Below are positions 15,580-23,562 of a stretch of 64,000 nucleotides of DNA, piece after piece. Both the position numbers and the translations under genes were made by a program. How positions within the stretch are numbered: position 1 is the stretch's first letter; every line of letters starts with the position of its first letter. Origin of the DNA: Mucilaginibacter dorajii (GTDB taxonomy: Bacteria; Bacteroidota; Bacteroidia; Sphingobacteriales; Sphingobacteriaceae); contig NZ_JANTYS010000022.1 in assembly GCF_024808255.1 (NCBI RefSeq), positions 39,425 through 103,424 of the forward strand, in the 5' to 3' direction. The notes under the pieces are model-generated. The model had not been told where the DNA came from and ran no database searches. It worked only from the letters and a program-made list of their open reading frames with translations.

Positions 15580-17034
15580 TTATGGGTTTGTCAACAGTTT
15601 TGCCAGTATTTCTACACTGGTTTCCAACTCAGTAGGGGTTGATGATGCAAAACCAAGCCGGGTAAAACCAAGAGTAGCAGAGTTGTTTTCGCCTTGAAAA
15701 TACAGCCCTTTTTTTAACGCTTTTTGAGCCAGTTCGTTCAAATCGATACTTTTATCAAACTGAGCCCATACGGCCAGGCCCCCTTCGGGCACTTTAAATT
15801 GTACATGGTTTTTAAGCTGATCATTCATCAGGCTGCAAAAAATATCGCGTCGCTGGCGGTACAATCTTAAAGATTTACGCAGGTGTCGTTGAATGATCCC
15901 ATTTTGCAATAGTTCGGCAATGGCATTCTCAAGCAGGGTATCGCCCTGCCGGTCGATGATCCGCCGCAGGCTTGCCAGGTATTCAATCACATTTTCTGAT
16001 GCTACCAGGTATCCCACCCTAATGGCCGGCGATACCGTTTTTGAAAAAGAGCCGCAATACACTACCATTCCGGCGTCATCGGCGCTGGCCAACGGCATTA
16101 AGGGTTTATTTTCGTAATGAAAATCGTAATCATAATCGTCCTCAAAAATAATGAAACCATGTTTACGGGACAGCGCAAGCAAGCTCACCCGGCGGTCGGC
16201 CCGCAAGGCTACGGTTGTTGGATAATGGTGATGAGAGGTTACATACACTAACTTTACCTTTTGTTTTTGACAAAGCGTATCGAGTGCACCAATATCCAAC
16301 CCATATTCATCAACTGGAATTTTTATCAATTTGGCCCCAGCTTGCAAAAAGTTGGCTTCTGCTCCAACCCAACCCGGCTGAGCAGTCACCACAGTATCAC
16401 CCGGCTCCAGTAAGCCGGTGCAGGTAAGGTTAAGCCCCATAATAGTACCCCGCACCACCAGGATATTGGCAGGCGTTATCCGCAATCCGCGGGTAGTATT
16501 TAAATAGGTGGCCAGTTCGTTCCGCAACCATTCAGTTCCCCGGGTATCGCCATACCCTAAGCGTACATATGGGTTACCGGTTAAAAGCTGGGTGCGATAA
16601 GCTCTTGAAAGATCCAGCACCGGGGCAATGCGTGTATCCGGAAAGCCATCGTCAAGGTGTAACGGGATATTCAGGTTGGCTATCGGCCTTTGTAAATGGG
16701 CCGGGCTTTTGATAGCGAAGCCGGCTTTAACCGCCGGGGTTGTGTTATCGACTAAAATGGTTTGCGGTTTAATTACCGGTAGGTTGGCGGCTACAAAGGT
16801 GCCGCTCCCGGTATGGCTTTGCAGCCAGCCTTGTGCCAACAAATCGTCATAAGCCCTTATAACTGTTTTACGGTGAATGTTTAGCTGCCCGGCCAATTGT
16901 CGCGTACTCGGCAGGCGATACCCTGCCATTAGAGCGCCCGTTTTAATGAACCCGGTGAGCTGATTGGTAAGCTGCAGGTAAACCGGCATAGCGGCTTCCT
17001 TATCTATAACTAACTGTGATAAAAGTGCCAGCAT
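15580..17034 (-). CDS. MocR-family GntR regulator with aminotransferase domain
   Basis: A 484-residue regulator with a GntR winged helix (residues 15-80, PVYLQLTNQLTGFIKTGALMAGYRLPSTRQLAGQL). A fold-type I PLP aminotransferase-like domain covers about 125-480, with the PLP-binding lysine in YCGSFSKTVSPAIRVGYLV and the aspartate in FEDDYDYDFHYE. Members such as PdxR sense pyridoxal phosphate and control vitamin B6 genes. The divergent neighbour is a PNPOx-like flavoprotein, which fits B6 or flavin-linked control. The shared 81-base spacer contains a clear operator. Confidence 0.93.
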   Translation of the reverse strand: MLALLSQLVIDKEAAMPVYLQLTNQLTGFIKTGALMAGYRLPSTRQLAGQLNIHRKTVIRAYDDLLAQGWLQSHTGSGTFVAANLPVIKPQTILVDNTTPAVKAGFAIKSPAHLQRPIANLNIPLHLDDGFPDTRIAPVLDLSRAYRTQLLTGNPYVRLGYGDTRGTEWLRNELATYLNTTRGLRITPANILVVRGTIMGLNLTCTGLLEPGDTVVTAQPGWVGAEANFLQAGAKLIKIPVDEYGLDIGALDTLCQKQKVKLVYVTSHHHYPTTVALRADRRVSLLALSRKHGFIIFEDDYDYDFHYENKPLMPLASADDAGMVVYCGSFSKTVSPAIRVGYLVASENVIEYLASLRRIIDRQGDTLLENAIAELLQNGIIQRHLRKSLRLYRQRRDIFCSLMNDQLKNHVQFKVPEGGLAVWAQFDKSIDLNELAQKALKKGLYFQGENNSATLGFTRLGFASSTPTELETSVEILAKLLTNP

Positions 17035-17038
17035 AAAA

Positions 17039-17085
17039 ATTGGACTACCGTTTTTATAATTATTGGATGATTTTAATCATCCAAT
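17039..17085. promoter_or_regulatory. Probable MocR operator
   Basis: ATTGGATGATT and its mirror AATCATCCAAT form a dyad at 17062-17085. A further direct copy of ATTGGA lies at 17039-17044, 23 bases upstream of the first half-site. A direct plus inverted ATTGGA array in a divergent MocR spacer matches the way MocR proteins bind two or more half-sites. Confidence 0.65.
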
Positions 17086-17115
17086 AAACACATAATTTTA
17101 TAAAAAAACAAAATT

Positions 17116-17751
17116 ATGGTCAATCCAAAACCACATCTTGTCCCCAGCCGGTCGGCCAAAAGGGCCAACTATGATCCCGAAGTGATCAACAGCATTCTTG
17201 ACGAAGCGCTGTATTGCACCATTAGCTATAGCTATGAAAATAAGCCCTTTGCCATCCCAACCGCGTTTGTACGTTATGAGGATAGGATCTATATCCATGG
17301 CTCGGTAGGCAGCCATTTTATCCGTGAATTGGAAAAAGGTATCCCGGTTTGTATCTCGGTTACGCTGATGGATGACTTGGTAGTTGCCAAATCAGCATTC
17401 CATCATTCGGTTAATTACCGGTCGGTTGTCATTTTTGCACAGGCCGAAAAGATAGAAGACCCTGAAACCAAAACAGAAGCATTTAAATGGCTAACCGATA
17501 AAATTGTACCCGGCAGCTGGGACTATTTGCGCCCGATACAGGCCCGCGAGGTACTTAAAACAACGGCGTTGGCCTTTAAAATTGATGAAGCATCGGCCAA
17601 GATCCGTACCGGGATGCCGGTTGACGACGATGAAGATCTGGAGCTGTCCATCTGGTCGGGTCTTATTCCATTACAAACCAGGCGGATGTCGCCTTTGGCT
17701 GATAGTTTAAGTCAGGCCATCCCCTTACCGCCCCATCTTCAACACCTATAG
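17116..17751 (+). CDS. Pyridoxamine 5'-phosphate oxidase-like flavin-binding protein
   Basis: A 211-residue split-barrel protein of the NimA/PNPOx-like type. The N-terminal barrel has RANYDPEVINSILDEALYCTISYSYENKPFAIPT and YIHGSVGSHFIRELEKG, where the GS and H residues contact FMN in relatives. The block HHSVNYRSVVIFAQAEKIED is also typical. It is probably an FMN or F420-type cytoplasmic oxidoreductase or a detoxifying enzyme; the substrate is unknown. It is divergent from the MocR regulator and probably its target. Confidence 0.85.
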   Translation: MVNPKPHLVPSRSAKRANYDPEVINSILDEALYCTISYSYENKPFAIPTAFVRYEDRIYIHGSVGSHFIRELEKGIPVCISVTLMDDLVVAKSAFHHSVNYRSVVIFAQAEKIEDPETKTEAFKWLTDKIVPGSWDYLRPIQAREVLKTTALAFKIDEASAKIRTGMPVDDDEDLELSIWSGLIPLQTRRMSPLADSLSQAIPLPPHLQHL

Positions 17752-17753
17752 GT

Positions 17754-17780
17754 AAAATATCGGGCATAGCCCGATATTTT
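17754..17780. terminator. Terminator after the PNPOx-like gene
   Basis: AAAATATCGGGC (17754-17765) pairs with GCCCGATATTTT (17769-17780) around a 3-base loop. It begins three bases after the stop codon. Confidence 0.8.
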
Positions 17781-17805
17781 AAATTCGCCTGCTGTGTATT
17801 TTTTA

Positions 17806-17813
17806 TATTTTTG
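17806..17813 (+). promoter_or_regulatory. Bacteroidetes -7 element before the CsbD-like gene
   Basis: TATTTTTG matches TAnnTTTG and ends 17 bases before the ATG at 17831. It gives a leader of about ten bases. A -33 element is not obvious. Confidence 0.5.
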
Positions 17814-17830
17814 CTTAAAATAATTTAATC

Positions 17831-18046
17831 ATGGCTGAGATCAGTATCACCAATAAGGATTGGGAACGTGTAAAAATTAAGGTTCAACGTAAATATAACC
17901 ACCTTACCGACGAACAATTAAAATATACCGAAGGACAGGAGGAAGCACTGATAACCAAACTAATGGACCTTGTAAACCGTAACAGGGAATATGTAGTGTT
18001 CACTTTGAAAAAAGCATTAGTGAATATTGATAATAACAGGCTGTAA
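17831..18046 (+). CDS. CsbD-like small stress protein
   Basis: A 71-residue hydrophilic protein. The core KVQRKYNHLTDEQLKYTEGQ resembles the CsbD family (K-x-KY-LTD-DL-Y-EGQ), small general stress proteins of unknown biochemistry. The C-terminal half (VNRNREYVVFTLKKALVNIDNN) is compatible with the family helix. No signal peptide. Similarity is by eye and the family call is moderately secure. Confidence 0.7.
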   Translation: MAEISITNKDWERVKIKVQRKYNHLTDEQLKYTEGQEEALITKLMDLVNRNREYVVFTLKKALVNIDNNRL

Positions 18047-18113
18047 ATAAGCCTGTATTTGTAAAAATCGGGATGCTTTTCGTATTTTTATATGCTTTAA
18101 CGTTGTACAGGGT

Positions 18114-19850
18114 ATGGTGATTTCAAAAAAATACAAAAAGATAGGCTTGTTTGCCGGCATAATTACGCTGGCTGTTGGTATTGCGGCTTTTGACGACGAC
18201 TTGTTCCAGATTTCCAAAAACCTGGATGTTTTTGCTTCGGTATATAAAGAAGTGAATATTAATTATGTTGATGATATCAACTCGGCCAAGCTGGTAAAAA
18301 CCGGCGTTGATGCCATGTTAGATGGCCTTGATCCTTACACCGAATTTGTACCCGAATCTGAAATTGAAGACTATAAGCTACACTATGTAAGCACCCAGTA
18401 CGGCGGCATAGGCGCAAGTATATTTGTACGCAACAACAAAGTATATGTATCTGATGTATTTGAAGGGTTCCCGGCCCAAAAAGGCGACGTACATCCCGGC
18501 GACCAGGTATTAAAGATAAACGACATTGAACTCAATGGTAAAAATAACGACCAGGTAAGCCTGCTGCTTAAAGGTTCAAAGGGTGCAGCTATAAAATTGC
18601 TTATCAAAAGAGATAACATAGCGCAACCATTTGAAAAAAATCTTGTTCGCGATGAGATCAAACAACCCAACGTATCCTACTACGGTATGGTGCAGGGCAA
18701 CATGGGTTATATTAAGCTCGATAAATTTTTAGAGAACTCGGCTGCCGAAGTTACCAATGCCCTTGTAGCTTTAAAAAAGAACAACCCCAACGGCATCATC
18801 CTTGACCTGCGTTCAAACGGCGGTGGTATTTTACAGGAGGCTGTAAAAATTGTGAACCTGTTTGTACAAAAAGATGTTGAGGTGGTATCGCAAAAAGGAA
18901 AAATAAAAGACAAAAACTTTACTTACAGCACAGTAAACACGCCGCTTGAGCCCAACTTGCCATTGGTAGTTTTGGTAAACAGCCATTCGGCATCGGCATC
19001 AGAAATTGTTTCGGGGTCATTACAGGACCTGGATAGGGCTATTATTATCGGTCAGCGTAGCTATGGCAAAGGGCTGGTTCAGCAAACATTTAATCTACCT
19101 TATAATAGCCTGGTGAAGATCACCATCGCTAAATATTATATCCCATCGGGCCGTTGCATACAGGAAATTGACTACACACATCGCAAGGATGATGGCAGCG
19201 TAGTTAAAGTTGCCGATTCACTGATCCATGAGTTCAAAACCAAAAATGGCCGCTCTGTATATGACGGCAGTGGTATTTACCCGGATATTTTTGTTAAACA
19301 GGAAAAATTTGCCAACGTAACCCAGGCTTTGGTAGGTAAGCTTTTGATATTTGATTACGCCACCATTTATCACGATAAACATGCTAAAATATCCGAGAGC
19401 AAATCGTTCACGCTATCAGATGGCGACTATAATGACTTTGTAAAATACCTGGCCGATAAAAATTACAGCTACAACACGTCATCTGAAAAAATGCTGAATA
19501 GCCTTAAAACCGAGGCGACTAAAGAAAAGCAGTTTGGAGAGATCCAGACTGAGTATGACGTGCTGAAAAACAAGCTGATGGCAACCAAAAAGAACGACCT
19601 TCAGCTGCATAAAGACGAGATCAAACAGGTGCTTGAAAACGAAATAGCCTCAAGATACTACTACGAAAAAGGCCGCTATGAGACCAACTTCAAATACGAC
19701 CAGGAGCTTGCCCAGGCTGTAAAAACCATGCAGGATAAAACCCAGCTGGCGTCTATTTTAAAGGGCGAAGGCAACTATAAAGTGATAGGTAAACCTGTAT
19801 TGGCTATGGCTGGTAAGAAAGCAGCAGAAAAAGAAAGCGACGACGAATAG
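18114..19850 (+). CDS. S41 carboxy-terminal processing protease
   Basis: A 578-residue protease. An N-terminal membrane anchor or signal (IGLFAGIITLAVGIAAF) is followed by a helical domain, a PDZ domain (about 100-185, GGIGASIFVRNNKVYVSDVFEGFPA) and the S41 core. The catalytic pair is Ser294 in SHSASASEI and Lys319 in RSYGKGLVQ, 25 residues apart as in E. coli Prc/Tsp. The C-terminal 170 residues are charged and helical. It cleaves proteins from the C-terminus in the periplasm. Start is the ATG at 18114; monocistronic. Confidence 0.94.
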   Translation: MVISKKYKKIGLFAGIITLAVGIAAFDDDLFQISKNLDVFASVYKEVNINYVDDINSAKLVKTGVDAMLDGLDPYTEFVPESEIEDYKLHYVSTQYGGIGASIFVRNNKVYVSDVFEGFPAQKGDVHPGDQVLKINDIELNGKNNDQVSLLLKGSKGAAIKLLIKRDNIAQPFEKNLVRDEIKQPNVSYYGMVQGNMGYIKLDKFLENSAAEVTNALVALKKNNPNGIILDLRSNGGGILQEAVKIVNLFVQKDVEVVSQKGKIKDKNFTYSTVNTPLEPNLPLVVLVNSHSASASEIVSGSLQDLDRAIIIGQRSYGKGLVQQTFNLPYNSLVKITIAKYYIPSGRCIQEIDYTHRKDDGSVVKVADSLIHEFKTKNGRSVYDGSGIYPDIFVKQEKFANVTQALVGKLLIFDYATIYHDKHAKISESKSFTLSDGDYNDFVKYLADKNYSYNTSSEKMLNSLKTEATKEKQFGEIQTEYDVLKNKLMATKKNDLQLHKDEIKQVLENEIASRYYYEKGRYETNFKYDQELAQAVKTMQDKTQLASILKGEGNYKVIGKPVLAMAGKKAAEKESDDE

Positions 19851-19926
19851 CCTCATTTACTGAAGCTTACAACCACACCTAAACATTGTAACCGATTAGT
19901 TACCTGTTATAACAAGCTATTGGCTA

Positions 19927-19963
19927 AACTTTATGGCCCTGTTATTGTCATACATCCAAACAA
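19927..19963 (+). promoter_or_regulatory. ECF-type promoter shared with the paralogue, copy 1
   Basis: AACTTT (19927-19932), 14 bases, then GTCATA, within the conserved block ATTGTCATACATCCAAACAA (19944-19963). An AAC -35 and GTC -10 are typical of ECF sigma factors. The same arrangement with the same 14-base spacer precedes the paralogue at 21154. Confidence 0.6.
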
Positions 19964-19975
19964 AACAATAACACA

Positions 19976-20500
19976 ATGAAAAAGTTCATTTTAGCCGCAG
20001 CTATAGCTTTAGGCTTTTTATCAATAAAACCTGCAAGCGCACAAATTAGTTTAAGCATTAATATTGGCAGCCAGCCAGAATGGGGACCAACCGGTTATGA
20101 CCGTGCCGATTATTATTACATGCCCGATATTGATTCATACTACGATGTAAACGCGCATCAGTATGTATACTTCAACAATAATATCTGGGTACATTCAACA
20201 GCTTTACCTCCGCGTTATGCCAACTACGATGTTTACCATGGTTACAAAGTTGTAGTAAACGAACGTACTCCATGGGTACATAATACTGTTTACCGTACCA
20301 AGTACGCCAACTACAAAGGCCGCAGGGATCAAACCGTTATTCGCGATAGCCGCGATGTTAAATACAGTAACCATTGGAAGGGCAATAACGGAAACGGGCA
20401 CGGCACAAGAGTAACTAACCGTAAGGTAGTTGTTCATAAGGACGTACGTAATAATAACCGCAAAGACGACCGTCATGACGACCACGGTCACAAAAATTAA
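19976..20500 (+). CDS. Secreted His-rich protein, paralogue 1
   Basis: A 174-residue protein with signal peptide MKKFILAAAIALGFLSIKPASA. A conserved tyrosine-rich domain follows (GSQPEWGPTGYDRADYYYMP, HQYVYFNNNIWVHS, PPRYANYDVYHGYKVVVN), and the tail is basic and histidine-rich (RKDDRHDDHGHKN). It shares more than half its residues by eye with the protein at 21154-21780. Similar proteins occur throughout Sphingobacteriaceae; the function is unknown. The tail could bind metals or nucleic acids. It has its own terminator. Confidence 0.85.
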   Translation: MKKFILAAAIALGFLSIKPASAQISLSINIGSQPEWGPTGYDRADYYYMPDIDSYYDVNAHQYVYFNNNIWVHSTALPPRYANYDVYHGYKVVVNERTPWVHNTVYRTKYANYKGRRDQTVIRDSRDVKYSNHWKGNNGNGHGTRVTNRKVVVHKDVRNNNRKDDRHDDHGHKN

Positions 20501-20522
20501 TTTTGATTGTTAATTTTTATAC

Positions 20523-20557
20523 AAAAGGGGCTTCCTATAATGGGGAGCCCCTTTTTT
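20523..20557 (+). terminator. Terminator after paralogue 1
   Basis: AAAAGGGGCTTCC (20523-20535) pairs with GGGGAGCCCCTTTT (20542-20555) with one G-U pair, followed by Ts. Confidence 0.8.
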
Positions 20558-20830
20558 GTGTTTTGCAGTAGGGTACTATTTAAAACAAGCTACAGTTTAT
20601 CCGGAAAATCTTACCTATTGGCGGCCGTCTTTCCTACGTGTTCCACCGGAACGCTGGAACACGTGGAACGCTTTGGAACGCATTGGCATTGACAATCAGC
20701 AAGTTAAGCATTTTAAAACACGAGAACAGTGGAACACTTTTCTCCCTCACTTTCAATCACTTAAGCCCAGATAATAGTTTTTACCCTAAAAAATCGAATA
20801 AAAACATGGAACAATTCTGGTTACATCGGC

Positions 20831-20920
20831 CTGAAAAAGTTTACACTTTTATTGATTAATCCTGTGGTTAGTTTACACTTTTCTAAAGCTGTATCAACCT
20901 GGAAAAAAGTTTACACTTGT
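20831..20920. repeat. Three direct repeats with core AGTTTACACTT
   Basis: AGTTTACACTTTT occurs at 20838-20850 and 20870-20882, and AGTTTACACTTGT at 20908-20920. Each is preceded by CCTG a few bases upstream. The surrounding 20560-21060 has no plausible gene and also carries repeated TGGAAC motifs (20640-20720, 20805). The reverse complement TGTAAACTTTTTCAGG looks like an insertion-sequence end, so this may be transposon debris; an operator array is the alternative. Confidence 0.5.
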
Positions 20921-21061
20921 CAGTTTTTTTGTTCCAGTCCAGGCTGACAAACAACCTCAATGGCCGCTAACTGACACCTTGTTAAAAGCAATTATATATT
21001 AGTTTCTTAAAAAATCCAGGTAACTTTTAAGTAAGTTATCAAACCATGTAATTAAATTTTA

Positions 21062-21098
21062 AACTTTTTGCACTAAACATTGTCATACATCCAAACAA
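21062..21098 (+). promoter_or_regulatory. ECF-type promoter shared with the paralogue, copy 2
   Basis: AACTTT (21062-21067), 14 bases, GTCATA, and the 20-base block ATTGTCATACATCCAAACAA (21079-21098), identical to that before the 19976 gene. The leader here is about 56 bases. Confidence 0.6.
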
Positions 21099-21153
21099 TG
21101 CGCAACCTGTAAATTATTTTAACAATAACGCGCATTTTAAAACATACTACAAA

Positions 21154-21780
21154 ATGAAAAAGATAATCTTATCAGCAGCCATACTATTAAGCTGCTTAGC
21201 CGTAAAAAACGCCAATGCCCAGGTAAGCTTTAGCTTAGGGGTTAACATTGGCAGTCAGCCAGCGTGGGGTCCGGTGGGTTACGAAACCGCCAACTATTAC
21301 TACATGCCAGATATTGACACTTATTACGATGTGCCTACCCATCAGTATGTATATTTTGATAACAATGTTTGGGTGCACCGTGCTTATTTGCCGGTACGAT
21401 ATCGTAATTACGATTTATACCACGGTTATAAAGTGGTGATAAATGATCGTAACCCATGGGTTAGGCATGATGTTTACAGAACACAATATGCAAGCTACAG
21501 GGGCCGTCATGACCAGGTGATCATTCGCGATAGCCGCGATGCCAGGTATGCCAACTATTGGAGAGGCGGCCGCGGTAACAGGGCGGTAGCATATAATCGT
21601 GGCGGTCACTTTGACAATGGTAACCACGGCGGTCGCGGGCCACAATATCATGGCAATGGCGGCGGACACTGGGGCGGTGACCATGGAAATCGTGGTGGCG
21701 GAGATCATGGAAACCACGGTGGTGGTGACCATGGCAATCACGGTGGCGGAGATCATGGCGGTGGTCACGGCAGGCACTAA
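21154..21780 (+). CDS. Secreted His/Gly-rich repeat protein, paralogue 2
   Basis: A 208-residue protein with signal peptide ending NANA. The N-terminal domain is close to the 19976 gene (GSQPAWGPVGYETANYYYMP, YLPVRYRNYDLYHGYKVVIN). From about residue 145 the protein is low-complexity, ending in tandem GGGDHGNH units (about 175-208) rich in histidine. Such tails commonly bind divalent metals. The two paralogues are not one operon: each has its own matching promoter and terminator. Confidence 0.85.
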   Translation: MKKIILSAAILLSCLAVKNANAQVSFSLGVNIGSQPAWGPVGYETANYYYMPDIDTYYDVPTHQYVYFDNNVWVHRAYLPVRYRNYDLYHGYKVVINDRNPWVRHDVYRTQYASYRGRHDQVIIRDSRDARYANYWRGGRGNRAVAYNRGGHFDNGNHGGRGPQYHGNGGGHWGGDHGNRGGGDHGNHGGGDHGNHGGGDHGGGHGRH

Positions 21781-21804
21781 TCAAAATCATTTTAAATAAA
21801 ATAT

Positions 21805-21838
21805 AGGCTTCCCTTAAACCGGAGGCCTTTTTTTTTTG
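21805..21838 (+). terminator. Terminator after paralogue 2
   Basis: GGCTTCC (21806-21812) pairs with GGAGGCC (21821-21827, one G-U), followed by a run of ten Ts. Confidence 0.8.
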
Positions 21839-21871
21839 AGCTGATAATAAACAAATCAGACCAAATGTTAT

Positions 21872-21945
21872 TTTTCACCCAAAGATCGCCAAACCGCTAA
21901 GAACTTAAAATTTTCAATTGCGCCTTAGCGATCCTTGGGTGAAAA
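21872..21945. repeat. Long inverted repeat
   Basis: TTTTCACCCAAAGATCGC (21872-21889) is mirrored by GCGATCCTTGGGTGAAAA (21928-21945) with one mismatch. It is a dispersed-repeat-type hairpin with no coding content. Confidence 0.65.
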
Positions 21946-22036
21946 GTCCATTACGCAACAGCTTTTGAATCCCCCTTTTCAAAAGCGATTTCCCTTTAAT
22001 AGTACACCCCCTTATTAAAACAGCCCGCTTTTTATT

Positions 22037-22044
22037 TATGTTTG
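22037..22044 (+). promoter_or_regulatory. -7 element before the DtxR-like gene
   Basis: TATGTTTG matches TAnnTTTG. Transcription would begin around 22050, downstream of a possible GTG start at 22046, which supports the ATG at 22067 as the true start. Confidence 0.45.
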
Positions 22045-22066
22045 TGTGTTAGCAGGTACTACACGG

Positions 22067-22720
22067 ATGTATACATTATCAGAAGAAAATTATTTAAAGG
22101 CAATTTACCGGATCGCGCAGCAAAAGGACGTTAAAATAACGCCCACTGCCATAGCCGAAACCCTGGGTAACAACCCGGCTTCGGTGGTTGATATGATTCG
22201 TAAGCTTACCGAAAAGCAGCTGATAGCATACGATAAAAAACAAGGCGTAAAACTTACCACCCAAGGCTTAAAGGATGCCGTGCTGATAGTACGCAGACAC
22301 CGTCTTTGGGAGGTTTTTTTGTTAGAGAAGCTGGGCTACCATTGGGACGAGATCCACGATATTGCCGAAGAGCTTGAACACATCAGCGACGCCACCCTGG
22401 CCGACAGGCTGGATAAATTCCTCGGCTTCCCTGATTATGACCCCCATGGCGACCCAATCCCGAAGGCAAACGGTAAAGTACCCAAATCATTTTCGGTAGC
22501 ACTCACCCACTTAAAAGCCGGCGCAACCTGCAGGGTAGCGGCCGTTAGGGACACCACCAATACTTTTTTGCAGTACCTCATTAAACTCGATATTGGCATA
22601 GGCACCCGCATACAAGTGATAGAAAAAATCCCTTTTGATAATTCATTGGTGATCAGCATCAACGGTAAAGAACACACCACCGTATCGCAAAGGTTTGGGG
22701 AGAATATATTGATAGACTGA
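22067..22720 (+). CDS. DtxR/MntR family metal-dependent regulator
   Basis: A 217-residue regulator starting MYTLSEENYLKAIYRI, the standard DtxR/IdeR/MntR N-terminus. The winged helix (residues 5-65) includes NNPASVVDMIRKLTEKQLI. The dimerisation and metal-binding region (about 70-140) contains LRRHRLWEVFLLEKLGY-like VRRHRLWEVFLLEKLGY, EELEHISD and FPDYDPHGDPIP. A FeoA/SH3-like domain occupies about 150-217. It represses metal-uptake genes when Mn or Fe is bound. No transporter gene is adjacent. Confidence 0.93.
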   Translation: MYTLSEENYLKAIYRIAQQKDVKITPTAIAETLGNNPASVVDMIRKLTEKQLIAYDKKQGVKLTTQGLKDAVLIVRRHRLWEVFLLEKLGYHWDEIHDIAEELEHISDATLADRLDKFLGFPDYDPHGDPIPKANGKVPKSFSVALTHLKAGATCRVAAVRDTTNTFLQYLIKLDIGIGTRIQVIEKIPFDNSLVISINGKEHTTVSQRFGENILID

Positions 22721-22732
22721 CAAGCATGCCAT

Positions 22733-23190
22733 TGTGAGTTGTAAAATTTTGCGAAATTCTGAAGGTGGAATGACATTAAAAAAAAAGGCTGTCATCCTGA
22801 GTAAGTTTTATTTGCGCACAAATAATAGCATTGCAAATGACACTAAAAATAGCTCTAGTAATCAGCAAGTTACAAATGTGTCAATGGCAGTCCGTCGAAG
22901 GATAGTGGGCAAAGGCCTCTACGCGCGACCCTTCGACAGGCTCAGGGCGACAGGCCCACCCACCTAAAAACACAACTTGTCATGGGTAGAAACGAAGCAA
23001 TCGCGAACTATGCAGGTTCGCCCTGTAGAGCATGAGATTGCTTCGTACCTTATAATGACGTCCATGTAAGTTATTGATTATCAAATATGTTTTTTTTGTA
23101 GAGACGCAATATTTTGCGTCTCTAGCTATACAGAGCGGATTTGCGTGGTGCATTTGCACGCGGGAGACGCAAAATGTTGCGTCTCTACAC
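22733..23190. repeat. Mosaic of dispersed intergenic repeats
   Basis: The 840-base gap before apbE has no gene. It holds a GTCATCCTGAGTAAG unit (22791-22843) that recurs at 63900-63951, a CCCTTCGACAGGCTCAGGG fragment (22929-22947), and two palindromes, AGAGACGCAA/TTGCGTCTCT at 23100-23123 and GAGACGCAA/TTGCGTCTC at 23164-23184. From 23191 to 23562 I see nothing definite apart from AT-rich leader sequence. Confidence 0.6.
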
Positions 23191-23562
23191 AAGCGCGTTA
23201 ACGATGTCATCACTGTTTTTTTCAGGTTACCCTGATGGATACTCGCAATGACATGGCTTATTTAAGGGCAAATATCAGGTAAACGAAAAGTGTAAGCCAG
23301 CTCAATCATTTGTTCCTGAACTTTTAAAAAGTCCTTATTCCTTGCTCCGAAAATCCTTGCTCCAAAACAATTGTCTTCCAATTGTTAAATAATGTGAAAA
23401 CTAAACATTTACAGTAATTGTAAAAACGTTTTCATCTTAATTTCATAGAAGCCCGCTACTTTAGTCTTTATAGCGTGATGATGTTGCGTTTTTTATAAAT
23501 GCCACGTCATTACATACAACATCTAAGCCGTTAATTTTTAACTATATTATAATTGATATTTT

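Noticed and set aside
20507..20859. Several overlapping short open frames
   Set aside because: They begin inside a terminator or lie in repeat DNA, and none has a ribosome-binding site or a family match.
21415..21790. Two minus-strand open frames rich in Ala/Thr/Val or His/Arg
   Set aside because: Shadows of the Gly/His repeat tail of the secreted paralogue.
22733..23190. CRISPR-like array
   Set aside because: The repeats are unequal palindromes from different dispersed families with no regular spacers, and no cas genes are present.
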